The notes: generated by a model from the sequence alone, not told the origin. A DNA stretch of 9,376 nt from Desulfuromonadales bacterium (GCA_015688915.1 JAATGX010000294.1:1-9376); one strand, 5' to 3'. Shown: positions 1 to 6,413, counted from the stretch's first letter. Numbers and translations: made by a program.

Positions 1-979
1 CGACCTTGCCGTTCTCGACGCCGATCTCGATCTCCAGCCGCCCGCCGTCCGGCATCTCGTCCAGGGCATTCAGGAACAGGTTGGTGAAGATCTGCTCCAG
101 TTCTGCCGGGTCCGCCTTGATGGGAGGCGGCACAACACGATAGCGCCGCTTGACCTGAACCTTGCCCGTCTCTATCTGCGGCAGGAAGACATCCAGGGCA
201 CTGTCGATTACCTGGTCGATCTGTACGTCGTTGGTGATGGTGCGGGTACGTTGCGAGGCATCCAGCAGCTTGCGGATAATGGAGTCGATCCGGTCGATCT
301 CCTTGAGGATCTTGCCCAGATAGTCCAGTTGTTCGGGATCGGCCGCACTCTGACGCATGAGTTGGACGAACAGGGAGATGGAGTTGAGCGGGTTGCGGAT
401 CTCATGGGCCATTCCGGCAGAAAGATACCCCAATGCCGCCAGCTTTTCCGATTGGGCGATCTCGGACTGGGCCTTCTGGAGCGCCTCGGTCTTCTCCCGC
501 ACCCGCTTTTGCAGATCCTGGTTCCACTTGTCGATCTCCTGAAGCAGACGTTCGTGTTCCTTCTGGAGAGCCTTGTTGTGAAGCTCGATCTCGCGGATGC
601 GCAGGACATTGTCGAGACGTTCGGTCAGGTCACGGTTGTTGAAAGGCTTGAGGAGGTACTCGGAAGCGCCGCTCTTCATCAACTCGACGGCGATCTCCTC
701 GTTCCCCTTTCCGGTGAATATCACCACGTAGGTGGCCGGAAAGCGCGTCCGGATCTCCCGCAGGGCGGAGAGCCCGTCCATCTCGGGCATGATGTAATCG
801 AGCAGTACCAGTTCGGGGTTGCGGGCGGCGATGATCTCCATCCCCTCGCGGGCGGTGGGAGCCTTGAATACCTGATACCCGCCCTTGGTCAGGATCAGGG
901 AGGTCAATTGAAGGATGTTGCGGTCATCATCGATGACAACGACCGACGCCTTGATATCCGGGGGGTTACTCTCGTTCAT
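1..979 (-). CDS. Response receiver/sensor histidine kinase (REC-HisKA-HATPase), 3' end cut by window
   Basis: Cytoplasmic signalling kinase that starts with a receiver domain; no membrane segment or separate sensor domain is visible. The 326 visible residues read as follows. A receiver spans about residues 12-125, with acidic pocket D17-D19, phospho-acceptor D61 (in LLDYIMPEMDG), T89 and K111 (LLKPF). A charged coiled-coil-like linker covers about 126-180. The HisKA H-box is AHEIRNPLN with H192, and the ATPase N-box is NLFLNALDEM with N304. The G boxes and C-terminus lie beyond base 1. By family knowledge, H192 is autophosphorylated and D61 receives a phosphate from this or another kinase. 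The gene lies 37 bp downstream of the universal stress protein gene and is probably in the same operon. Start choice is uncertain: ATG at 979 lacks a clear Shine-Dalgarno, and an in-frame ATG at 1000 would add seven residues (MPAVRSC). The output partner is unknown. Confidence 0.9.
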   Translation of the reverse strand, partial: MNESNPPDIKASVVVIDDDRNILQLTSLILTKGGYQVFKAPTAREGMEIIAARNPELVLLDYIMPEMDGLSALREIRTRFPATYVVIFTGKGNEEIAVELMKSGASEYLLKPFNNRDLTERLDNVLRIREIELHNKALQKEHERLLQEIDKWNQDLQKRVREKTEALQKAQSEIAQSEKLAALGYLSAGMAHEIRNPLNSISLFVQLMRQSAADPEQLDYLGKILKEIDRIDSIIRKLLDASQRTRTITNDVQIDQVIDSALDVFLPQIETGKVQVKRRYRVVPPPIKADPAELEQIFTNLFLNALDEMPDGGRLEIEIGVENGKV

Positions 980-1016
980 ACAAGATCGGACCGCAGGCAT
1001 TCATATGATGCGGTGC

Positions 1017-1469
1017 CTATGATTCGACAGGCAGACGGATGGTGAGAACGGGACAGGATGCACTGCGCACGACACGCTCGGCGGTGCTGCCGAAGATGAG
1101 GTGGTCAAGACCGGTGCGGCCGTGAGTCCCGACCACAAGCAGGGAGGCATTGATTTCTTCCGCCTTCCTGATGATCTCCTCATAGGGTATGCCGCTGACA
1201 ATGGCGGTCTTGTAATTGGTGAAATCACCCAGCTTGGCGCCGCAGAACGTCTCCATCATCTTGACGGCGCCCTCCTCGATCTCCTTCTCCAACTGCTCGA
1301 AGGAGATATGGGGGACATAAAACCCCCGCAGGTCGACCGGTTCATTGATGACATGCATAACCGTCAACTCCCCGTTGAACTGCTTCGCCAGCGTCAGGGC
1401 ATAGTCGAAGGCATACTCGGAGTTTTCCGAAAAATCGGTGGCGATCAGAATCTTCTCAAAGGGTTTCAT
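1017..1469 (-). CDS. Universal stress protein (UspA family), ATP-binding type
   Basis: A 150-residue single-domain Usp protein, the usual family length. The N-terminus (KILIATDFSENS) is the typical first strand with its conserved Asp. Near the C-terminus, G114-x2-G117-x9-G127-S128-T129 matches the G-2x-G-9x-G(S/T) nucleotide-binding signature of ATP-binding Usp proteins. Such proteins are usually cytoplasmic dimers linked to stress survival, energy limitation or signalling; the specific role here is not known. The ATG at 1469 has an AGGAG Shine-Dalgarno about 8 nt upstream. The gene sits between a single-domain response regulator (30-bp gap) and a receiver/histidine kinase (37-bp gap), all on one strand, so it is probably co-transcribed and part of the same signalling module. 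No membrane segment is seen. Confidence 0.93.
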   Translation of the reverse strand: MKPFEKILIATDFSENSEYAFDYALTLAKQFNGELTVMHVINEPVDLRGFYVPHISFEQLEKEIEEGAVKMMETFCGAKLGDFTNYKTAIVSGIPYEEIIRKAEEINASLLVVGTHGRTGLDHLIFGSTAERVVRSASCPVLTIRLPVES

Positions 1470-1499
1470 ATCAACAGCTCCTTCCTTGCACCAGAATCG

Positions 1500-1871
1500 C
1501 TATTCCTTGAATATCTTGGTGATGATCTTCTTCAGGTCGTCCACCTTGAGCGGCTTGTTGATGTACTCGAATGCCCCCAGGTTCATGGCCTCGATGTAGG
1601 ATTCCACCTCTCCGTAGGCGGTGATCATGATGACGTTGCTGGCCGGATGGCTTCTGTTCAACTCCCGCAGGAACGACATGCCGTTCATCTCCGGCATGTT
1701 GATGTCGGTTATGATCAGTTCCACCTCTTTGCCGCGCAGATAATTGAGCGCCTCGTACCCGTTGCTGGCCGACGCCACCTCGTACCCTTCGCGAGTCAGT
1801 ATCTTGGAAAGGGCAATACGGGCGTTTTCTTCGTCATCGACCACCAATATACGCCTCAATTGATCTGACAC
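1500..1871 (-). CDS. Single-domain response regulator (CheY/Spo0F-like receiver)
   Basis: A 123-residue protein that is only a receiver domain; no DNA-binding or enzymatic output follows. Key residues: acidic pair D12-D13 (LVVDDEEN), phospho-acceptor D56 (IITDINMPEMNG), T84 (MITAYGE) and K106 (INKPL). Proteins of this type act by protein contact or as phosphate carriers in a phosphorelay. The start is GTG at 1871, preceded by a GGGGAG Shine-Dalgarno 6 nt upstream. It is the first gene of the set with the universal stress protein and receiver/histidine kinase downstream, and a near-consensus sigma-70 promoter lies just upstream. The downstream kinase is the obvious candidate phosphodonor, but that is inferred from position only. 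Confidence 0.94.
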   Translation of the reverse strand: MSDQLRRILVVDDEENARIALSKILTREGYEVASASNGYEALNYLRGKEVELIITDINMPEMNGMSFLRELNRSHPASNVIMITAYGEVESYIEAMNLGAFEYINKPLKVDDLKKIITKIFKE

Positions 1872-1903
1872 GTGGTACTCCCCGCAATGAACTCCTGATA
1901 CGG

Positions 1904-1934
1904 ATTATACTAGCACTGGGCAGATGACTGTCAA
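1904..1934 (-). promoter_or_regulatory. Sigma-70-type promoter for the receiver/USP/kinase genes
   Basis: On the minus strand a perfect TTGACA (plus coordinates 1929-1934) and a perfect TATAAT (1904-1909) are separated by 19 bp, slightly longer than the ideal 17. The -35 box overlaps the TGA stop codon of the GAF gene. The predicted start is near 1897, leaving a leader of about 25 nt before the GTG at 1871. No terminator is seen between the GAF gene and this promoter, so read-through from upstream is also possible. Confidence 0.7.
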
Positions 1935-2677
1935 GGCGTGGAGCCGTCTTTCGCCGCTTTTTTGGACGAGGCCGCCTTCTGGCGAAGCTTGATGGCCGAA
2001 AGGATCAGGTTGGCGATGATCGAGACGAAATAGATCTCATCCTCGGGGAAGCTCCGCATGGAGGTAGTCTGGAGGTTTATGACGCCGTAGATATCCTTCT
2101 TGTCGGTAATGGGGAAGGAGAGCATGGAGTTGTACTTTTCTTCATTCAGCTCGGGAAACACCTTGTAGCGCGGATCCTGGGAGGCGCGGGTCAGGTTCAG
2201 GGGGTGCATCTCCCGGGCCACGGTCCCGGTGATCACCTCACCGATCTTGAGACGGATCTGTCCGATCTTTTCCTGCTCAAAACCATGGGTGGCCTTCAGC
2301 ACCAGTTCGCCATCCTCCAGCAGGTAGATATTGCAGACACTGGCGTTGAGCTGCTCGGCCAGCTTGCCGGCCACGGACTGAAGAACATCGGAGAGTTCGA
2401 AATCGGAAGAAACCAGCATGCTGATCTCTTCCAGGGAGATAATCTCCATATGCTCACGGTTGGCCCGCTGCATGGTCAACACCATTTTCCCCTTCTCGCT
2501 TTCCACATAGGGGGTGAAGCGGGCCTTATTGTAAAACGGGTTGACCGTCTTGACCTTGTCCGTCATGGTGCGGTAATCGGAAAAACCGCACGGACAGGTC
2601 ATCTTCACCCGGTAGTTGTCGATGCGCTGACTGTTCATGACCCTGCCGCACTTGCGGCAACGTGCTGCTATCTGCAT
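1931..2677 (-). CDS. Zinc-ribbon plus GAF domain protein
   Basis: A 248-residue soluble protein. The N-terminus carries a compact four-cysteine motif, C7-x2-C10 (CRKCG) and C28-x-C30 (CPCGF), likely a zinc ribbon. A linker of about 50 residues follows, then a GAF domain at about residues 85-233, with typical features such as NASVCNIYLLEDGELVLKATHG and SMLSFPITDKKDIYGVINLQ. The tail is Lys/Ala-rich. No kinase, cyclase or HTH output is present, so the protein must act through a partner or through its own zinc ribbon. The ligand is unknown; the GAF is closest in feel to the PtsP/sensor-kinase type. I chose ATG 2677 because AAGGAG lies 11 nt upstream. A longer frame from 2749 would overlap the end of the RodZ-like gene and adds sequence unlike a domain. 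It is third in the probable TPR/RodZ-like/GAF operon, 37 bp after the RodZ-like gene. Confidence 0.85.
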   Translation of the reverse strand: MQIAARCRKCGRVMNSQRIDNYRVKMTCPCGFSDYRTMTDKVKTVNPFYNKARFTPYVESEKGKMVLTMQRANREHMEIISLEEISMLVSSDFELSDVLQSVAGKLAEQLNASVCNIYLLEDGELVLKATHGFEQEKIGQIRLKIGEVITGTVAREMHPLNLTRASQDPRYKVFPELNEEKYNSMLSFPITDKKDIYGVINLQTTSMRSFPEDEIYFVSIIANLILSAIKLRQKAASSKKAAKDGSTP

Positions 2678-2714
2678 GTTAGTAGATACTCCTTGTAGCG
2701 ATTTCTTGATGCGG

Positions 2715-3587
2715 TTATTGTTTGACGCCGTCAGCGTCAAGCACCACATAGGCCGGTTTGTCGGCAGGTCCGAACGGCTTGAGTGGTTTGCCGTTCAATT
2801 CGGCCTCTATCCCTCCTGCATTGGACAGATCCAGGGTGATGTTCTTCTCGGCTTTCCATTCGATGATATCGCCGACGGTCAGGTCATAATTCTGAACTGC
2901 CGCGCCGTCGATGGTCACGGCAAGCGTACCGTTACGGGTAACCTTCATCCGCACGATGAAACCCTTGCCGGGAGGCTCGGCCGGCGGTATCGGTGAAGGA
3001 GCGCGCTCGGTCCGGGGCGCCGCCGGTTTGTCCGGTGCCGGCGGCGGGATGTCGGCCTTGGGGCTTTGTACCGTGGGGGCGGGCCGGGCGCTTGAGCGTG
3101 CCGGCAGGACAGGCGGCACGGGCGCCGGCGCCGCTCCCACAACAGGCTTGGGTACATTCTGTCGGGGTGGCGATGTGGAGGAACGATTGAGGATGGCGGC
3201 GGTTACCAGCAGGAGTATCAACAAGAACGCGGGAAGAATCAGCTTCCGCCAGGCAAAGCTCCTGCGGACCGGCCCGCGGTCGGCCGCCCCGGCCTCGTTG
3301 TTCCCTGGCGTGGCAACAGGGGCAGACTGTTTTTCACAAATCCGGATGATATCGTCGGCATTGAGGCCGAGGTAGGTGGAGTAGATGCGCAGAAATCCCT
3401 TGAGATAGGCATGGCTGGGGAACTCCTTGAGACGGTCGCACTCAAGCGCCTTGAGGTAATTGGCGCCGATCTTGGTCGCCTCGGCCGCTTCTTCAAGGGT
3501 AATGCCGTGGTATTCCCGGCATCGCTTGAGGATGGCCCCCATGGAACTGGTGGAAACGTCCCCGTTGTGCGTGACTGTCTCGGGCAA
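2715..3587 (-). CDS. RodZ-like protein: HTH_25, one membrane segment, C-terminal DUF4115-like domain
   Basis: Numbered from the TTG start, the protein has 290 residues. Residues about 17-82 are a Xre/HTH_25-type helix-turn-helix (LKRCREYHGITLEEAAEATK; then YLKALECDRLKEFP and YLKGFLRIYSTYLGL). A basic stretch and one hydrophobic segment follow at about 115-133. Residues 135-209 are a Pro/Ala-rich periplasmic linker. A beta-rich DUF4115-like domain fills about 210-284 (IDGAAVQNYDLTVGDIIEW). This is the RodZ architecture, in which the cytoplasmic HTH binds MreB and the periplasmic part helps control rod shape. It directly follows a PilF-like gene, a pairing common in Proteobacteria. TTG 3587 is preferred: GAGG lies 6 nt upstream and it begins 16 nt after the TPR stop. 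ATG 3542 has no good ribosome site but would still keep the HTH whole. Confidence 0.85.
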   Translation of the reverse strand: MPETVTHNGDVSTSSMGAILKRCREYHGITLEEAAEATKIGANYLKALECDRLKEFPSHAYLKGFLRIYSTYLGLNADDIIRICEKQSAPVATPGNNEAGAADRGPVRRSFAWRKLILPAFLLILLLVTAAILNRSSTSPPRQNVPKPVVGAAPAPVPPVLPARSSARPAPTVQSPKADIPPPAPDKPAAPRTERAPSPIPPAEPPGKGFIVRMKVTRNGTLAVTIDGAAVQNYDLTVGDIIEWKAEKNITLDLSNAGGIEAELNGKPLKPFGPADKPAYVVLDADGVKQ

Positions 3588-3593
3588 AGCCGG

Positions 3594-3597
3594 CCTC
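3594..3597 (-). promoter_or_regulatory. Ribosome binding site supporting a TTG start for the RodZ-like gene
   Basis: Minus-strand GAGG (within GCGAGG) lies 6 nt before TTG at 3587 and just after the TAA of the TPR gene. The first ATG of the frame, at 3542, has only a GGGGA about 15-20 nt upstream, so the TTG is the better supported start. Confidence 0.45.
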
Positions 3598-3603
3598 GCT
3601 AAC

Positions 3604-4362
3604 TTAAAGTAGTTCCAGATACTTTGAGGATGAACGACCCAGATCGGAATCGGGGATGATACGGAGCACTTCCTTGAAGGCGGCTCTGGCCGCATCCAGG
3701 CTATTCAGTTTGAGGTACGCCACGCCAAGATGATAATAGGCGGCGGCATAGTCCTTGTAAATCTCCAGCGCCCTCCGGTATTCGGTGATGGCATGCTCGG
3801 GCTTGTCCATGGCAAACCAGACCCGGCCAAGGGAAAGATGGACAACTGGATTGCGTGGATTAACGGCCGCCACGGCCTGCAATTCATCCTGCGCACGGGG
3901 ATAATCCCCCTTGCCGAGATAGGCCAGCCCCAGGTTGATGGCGGCGTTCTCGTTATTCGCGTAAAAGAGGTCATCCTTGACGATGCGAAACTGTTGGATG
4001 GCATTGTCCCATCGCTTCAACTCCAGATAGGCCACCCCCAAGTCATTGCGGGCCGCCGAGTAGTTCGGCTTGAGCGTGATGGCGCGCAGCAGCTTCTGCT
4101 CGGCCAGATCGGGCCGTCTTTTCCCGATATAGGCCATGCCCAGGTTGTAAAGCACCTCCGGGTTGTCCGAGTCCAGCTTCTCGGCCTCGGTCAATTCCAC
4201 CAGGGCACTGGTATAATTGCGCTCACCCAGGTAGGAGAGCCCCATCTGGTAATGATAAATCGCCGGATTTTTCTTCACCACCTGCTCGTCGCGCCCCGTG
4301 GCGCAGCCGGCAACAAGCGGAGGTATCAGCAAAAGGGAGATGTAAAACAGGCGTGCTGTCAT
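3604..4362 (-). CDS. TPR-repeat lipoprotein, PilF/PilW-like
   Basis: A 252-residue protein with a lipoprotein signal peptide: a basic N-terminus (MTAR), a hydrophobic core, and lipobox LVAGC with lipidated C20. Position +2 is Ala, not Asp, so outer-membrane sorting is expected under the enterobacterial rule. The rest is six tandem tetratricopeptide repeats at about 34-67, 68-101, 102-135, 138-171, 172-205 and 206-239 (for example VLYNLGMAYIGKRRPDLAEQ and AYYHLGVAYLKLNSLDAARA). PilF/PilW proteins with this build are pilotins that help assemble the type IV pilus secretin. The RodZ-like gene 16 bp downstream supports that assignment, but many TPR lipoproteins look alike, so the function is moderately sure. 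ATG 4362 has AGGGGA about 6-7 nt upstream, and a promoter candidate lies at 4401-4429. Confidence 0.87.
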   Translation of the reverse strand: MTARLFYISLLLIPPLVAGCATGRDEQVVKKNPAIYHYQMGLSYLGERNYTSALVELTEAEKLDSDNPEVLYNLGMAYIGKRRPDLAEQKLLRAITLKPNYSAARNDLGVAYLELKRWDNAIQQFRIVKDDLFYANNENAAINLGLAYLGKGDYPRAQDELQAVAAVNPRNPVVHLSLGRVWFAMDKPEHAITEYRRALEIYKDYAAAYYHLGVAYLKLNSLDAARAAFKEVLRIIPDSDLGRSSSKYLELL

Positions 4363-4400
4363 GAATATCCCCTATAACGAAATCCGCCCACCAGGGGCAA

Positions 4401-4429
4401 ACGCTAGCAAATCCAGCCATGAATGTCAA
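4401..4429 (-). promoter_or_regulatory. Sigma-70-type promoter for the TPR/RodZ-like/GAF genes
   Basis: Minus-strand TTGACA (4424-4429) is followed after exactly 17 bp by TAGCGT (4401-4406), preceded by TGC, giving an extended -10 (TG-n-TAGCGT). The -10 itself matches the consensus at three positions only, with the extended motif compensating. It sits in the 84-bp gap between the pfkB stop and the TPR start, with an expected leader of about 30-35 nt. Confidence 0.55.
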
Positions 4430-4446
4430 TAAAACGCGGGGTTACG

Positions 4447-5364
4447 TTAAAGCGATGCGATGTCACGAAAGCTCGTCAATGTCTTGAAATTTTTGTAGCG
4501 CGCCTCGATCTCCCGGTACTCCAGGCGCTTCATGCGATCGAGACTGAAATCCTCCACATTGAAGGAAGCCATAACCGAACCGAAGACGATCGCCTGCCGG
4601 ATACCCTCCTCGGAGAGGTCGCCGGTATTGGCCAGATACCCCATGAAACCACCGGCAAAGGTATCGCCGGCACCGGTGGGGTCGAATACCTCCTCCAGCG
4701 GATAGGCCGGGGCGGCGAAAACGGAATCGGCGGTAAACATCAGCACCCCGTATTCGCCCCGCTTGACCACCAGCCGCTTGCACCCCAAAGCGATGATACT
4801 GCGGGCCGCCTTGACGAGGTTGGCTTCATTGGTGAACTGGCGCGCCTCTCCTTCGTTGATCACCACGATGTCCACCTTCTGCAACACCCGTTTCAACGCT
4901 TCCGGCTTGGAGGAGATCCAGAAATTCATGGTGTCGCAGGCCACCAACTTCGGCCTGGTTACCTGTTCCAGCACCTCCATCTGCAGGTCCGGGTCAATGT
5001 TGGCCAGAAAGAGGTACTCCGCGGCGCGGTAGGATTCGGGCAAGTCGGGACGGAACTCCATCAGCACGTTGAGCTGGGTATCCAGGGTCTGGGCCTCGTT
5101 CAGGTCATAGCCGTACTTGCCGGTCCAGTGAAAGGTCTTGCCGGGGATGCGTTGCAGGCCGTCGGTATTGATTGCACGCGATTGCAGGAACTGGACATGT
5201 TCCTCGGGGAAATCCTCTCCCACGACCGCCACCAGGGAGACGTCGGTAAAGAAACTGGCCGAGGTGGAAAAATAGGTGGCCGAGCCCCCCAGGACATTCT
5301 CCCCCCTGCCGAAGGGGGTTTCCACCGTGTCGAACGCCACGGTGCCAACAACAACGATACCCAT
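4447..5364 (-). CDS. PfkB-family sugar/nucleoside kinase
   Basis: A 305-residue cytoplasmic kinase of the ribokinase/PfkB superfamily, normal length for the family. The start (MGIVVVGTVAFDTV) is the usual first strand, and a GG pair at residues 26-27 (NVLGGSATYFS) fits PfkB signature 1. The C-terminal signature 2, DPTGAGDTFAGGFMGYL, places the catalytic base at D234 and the anion hole in GAG. VINEGEARQF is the usual NxxE region. The family transfers phosphate from ATP to a hydroxymethyl group of a sugar or nucleoside; the substrate cannot be named from sequence. The gene follows mtnP by 133 bp on the same strand, suggesting a role in methylthioadenosine or nucleoside salvage (inference). ATG 5364 has AAGGAG 7 nt upstream. 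Longer frames running upstream read through a DNA repeat and are rejected. Confidence 0.92.
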   Translation of the reverse strand: MGIVVVGTVAFDTVETPFGRGENVLGGSATYFSTSASFFTDVSLVAVVGEDFPEEHVQFLQSRAINTDGLQRIPGKTFHWTGKYGYDLNEAQTLDTQLNVLMEFRPDLPESYRAAEYLFLANIDPDLQMEVLEQVTRPKLVACDTMNFWISSKPEALKRVLQKVDIVVINEGEARQFTNEANLVKAARSIIALGCKRLVVKRGEYGVLMFTADSVFAAPAYPLEEVFDPTGAGDTFAGGFMGYLANTGDLSEEGIRQAIVFGSVMASFNVEDFSLDRMKRLEYREIEARYKNFKTLTSFRDIASL

Positions 5365-5390
5365 CGAAACACTCCTTTTCAGTATCAAGT

Positions 5391-5424
5391 CCCCCTTTGA
5401 AAAAGGGGGATTCAGGGGGATTTG
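5391..5424 (+). repeat. G/C-run palindromic repeat, unit A
   Basis: The unit is CCCCCTTT-GAA-AAAGGGGG (5391-5409, a perfect 8-bp stem with a 3-nt loop) followed by ATTCAGGGGGATTTG. It is a near copy, in opposite orientation, of unit B. The type resembles dispersed intergenic repeats I recall in Geobacter-like genomes; translated, such repeats give 'NPPFSKGD'-like peptides. Confidence 0.85.
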
Positions 5425-5442
5425 CCTTTCGAATTCCAAAAC

Positions 5443-5477
5443 CAAATCCCCCCCTGCCCCCCTTTTTCAAAGGGGGG
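5443..5477 (-). repeat. G/C-run palindromic repeat, unit B (inverted copy)
   Basis: Read on the minus strand the unit starts CCCCCCTTTGAAAAAGGGGGG, then CAGGGGGGGATTTG, matching unit A except for run lengths and a small gap. It has its own 9-bp stem (CCCCCCTTT/AAAGGGGGG). Units A and B are separated by 18 bp around GAATTC and could pair along nearly their whole length. They lie between the mtnP stop and the pfkB start. Confidence 0.85.
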
Positions 5478-5497
5478 TATTCTGTGTGACCACTGAT

Positions 5498-6361
5498 CTA
5501 CAAATATTTCCCGACGATGGGCGCCAGCTTCTCTTTCGTCTCCGCCGGAATGACCGATTTGTCGGTGATGATGGCGTACTGCATGGCGCTGCCGCAGGCG
5601 CAGGACCGTTCCGCGGCAATACTGGCCACCGCCTGGCGGATGATGTTCTTGGCCATGGCCACGTTCTGGTGGATGATCTTGATGACCGCCTCCACGGTTA
5701 CGTCCTCGTGGTGCTCATGCCAGCAGTCGTAATCGGTGGAGAGGGCGATGATGCCGTAACATATCTCGGCCTCGCGGGCCAGCTTGGCCTCGGTCAGGTT
5801 GGTCATGCCGATCACCGCCGCCTCCCGGCCGCGGTACATGAGGGACTCCGCCCTGGTGGAAAAGGCCGGCCCTTCCATGCAGACGTAGGTGCCACCCTTG
5901 TGTACGACGGCGCCCGCCGTGCGGGCCGCTTCAAAAAGGGTTTCGGACAGGATTTCGCAGACCGGGTCGGCAAAACCGGCATGGGCCACGATGCCGTCGC
6001 CGAAGAAGGTGTCCTTGCGGATCCCCTTGGTGCGGTCGATAAACTGGTCCGGTATGACGATGTGGCCGGGGGCGATGATCTCCTTGAGACTCCCCACGGC
6101 CGAGACGGAGATGATCCGTTCCACGCCCAGCTTTTTCATACCGTAGATATTGGCGCGGTAGTTGACTTCGGACGGCAGATAGCGGTGGCCGCGCCCGTGG
6201 CGTGGTAGAAACGCCATGCGTACGCCGTTCAGTGCGCCAGTGACGTATTCGTCCGACGGGTCGCCGAAAGGGGTCTCGACACGGATTCGCCGGATATCCT
6301 CCAACCCCTCCATTTCGTAGAGCCCGCTGCCGCCGATGACGCCGATTACCGTTTCACTCAT
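5498..6361 (-). CDS. mtnP: S-methyl-5'-thioadenosine phosphorylase (MTAP/PNP family)
   Basis: A 287-residue cytoplasmic enzyme that splits methylthioadenosine with phosphate into adenine and 5-methylthioribose-1-phosphate. Length matches MTAP. Motifs seen: phosphate-binding GGSG at 10-13, RHGRGH at 54-59, NYRAN at 67-71, CMEGPAFSTRAES at 161-173, substrate-site MTN at 186-188 and DYDCW at 210-214. The C-terminal part has a CAC motif (254-256), like the CxC of Sulfolobus MTAP II. Related enzymes may instead prefer methylthioinosine or other purine nucleosides, so specificity is probable, not proven. ATG 6361 has AAGGAA 9 nt upstream; a frame opening at 6442 would start inside the promoter and is not used. 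It is followed by pfkB and faces the RNA helicase gene across a long intergenic region. Confidence 0.93.
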   Translation of the reverse strand: MSETVIGVIGGSGLYEMEGLEDIRRIRVETPFGDPSDEYVTGALNGVRMAFLPRHGRGHRYLPSEVNYRANIYGMKKLGVERIISVSAVGSLKEIIAPGHIVIPDQFIDRTKGIRKDTFFGDGIVAHAGFADPVCEILSETLFEAARTAGAVVHKGGTYVCMEGPAFSTRAESLMYRGREAAVIGMTNLTEAKLAREAEICYGIIALSTDYDCWHEHHEDVTVEAVIKIIHQNVAMAKNIIRQAVASIAAERSCACGSAMQYAIITDKSVIPAETKEKLAPIVGKYL

Positions 6362-6383
6362 GCCCGATAGTTCCTTTCCCGAC

Positions 6384-6400
6384 CCCTTGCAGGGCAAGGG
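6384..6400 (-). promoter_or_regulatory. Hairpin in the mtnP leader
   Basis: CCCTTGC (6384-6390) and GCAAGGG (6394-6400) form a 7-bp stem with a 3-nt loop in the roughly 45-nt mtnP leader, ending about 11 nt before the GGAAAGGAA ribosome-binding region. No U-run follows on the minus strand, so it is not a terminator; an effect on translation or mRNA stability is possible. Confidence 0.45.
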
Positions 6401-6413
6401 AAAAATATCGCTG

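Noticed and set aside
251..1045. 264-codon plus-strand frame over the receiver/histidine kinase
   Set aside because: Antisense shadow of a gene with clear REC, H-box and N-box motifs.
1101..1868. 255-codon plus-strand frame across the Usp and receiver genes
   Set aside because: It spans two real minus-strand genes and their gap and has no domain of its own.
2722..2740. TTGACGC/GCGTCAA hairpin near the rodZ-like stop codon as a terminator
   Set aside because: A 7-bp stem inside coding sequence without a T-run on the transcribed strand; more likely chance or a weak mRNA structure.
2678..2749. 24-residue N-terminal extension of the zinc-ribbon/GAF protein
   Set aside because: It overlaps the end of the RodZ-like gene, and the AAGGAG site points to ATG 2677.
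4423..5400. 325-codon plus-strand frame antisense to the pfkB kinase
   Set aside because: The opposite strand encodes a complete PfkB protein with signature motifs; this frame is a compositional shadow.
5365..5445. 27-residue N-terminal extension of the pfkB kinase
   Set aside because: The added residues are encoded by repeat DNA, and ATG 5364 has a good Shine-Dalgarno and the standard family start.
5105..5470. Minus-strand frame reading the repeat as protein (NPPESPFFKGG)
   Set aside because: This is a known kind of false gene from G/C-run repeats and overlaps the true pfkB frame.
5276..6208. 310-codon plus-strand frame across the repeat and mtnP
   Set aside because: It runs through the palindromic repeat and antisense to mtnP; the 'GFRGICLS' type peptide is a product of the repeat.
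6362..6407. SAM or other known riboswitch in the mtnP leader
   Set aside because: The likely leader is only about 45 nt with one short hairpin; too small for the known SAM aptamers and no conserved core was recognised.
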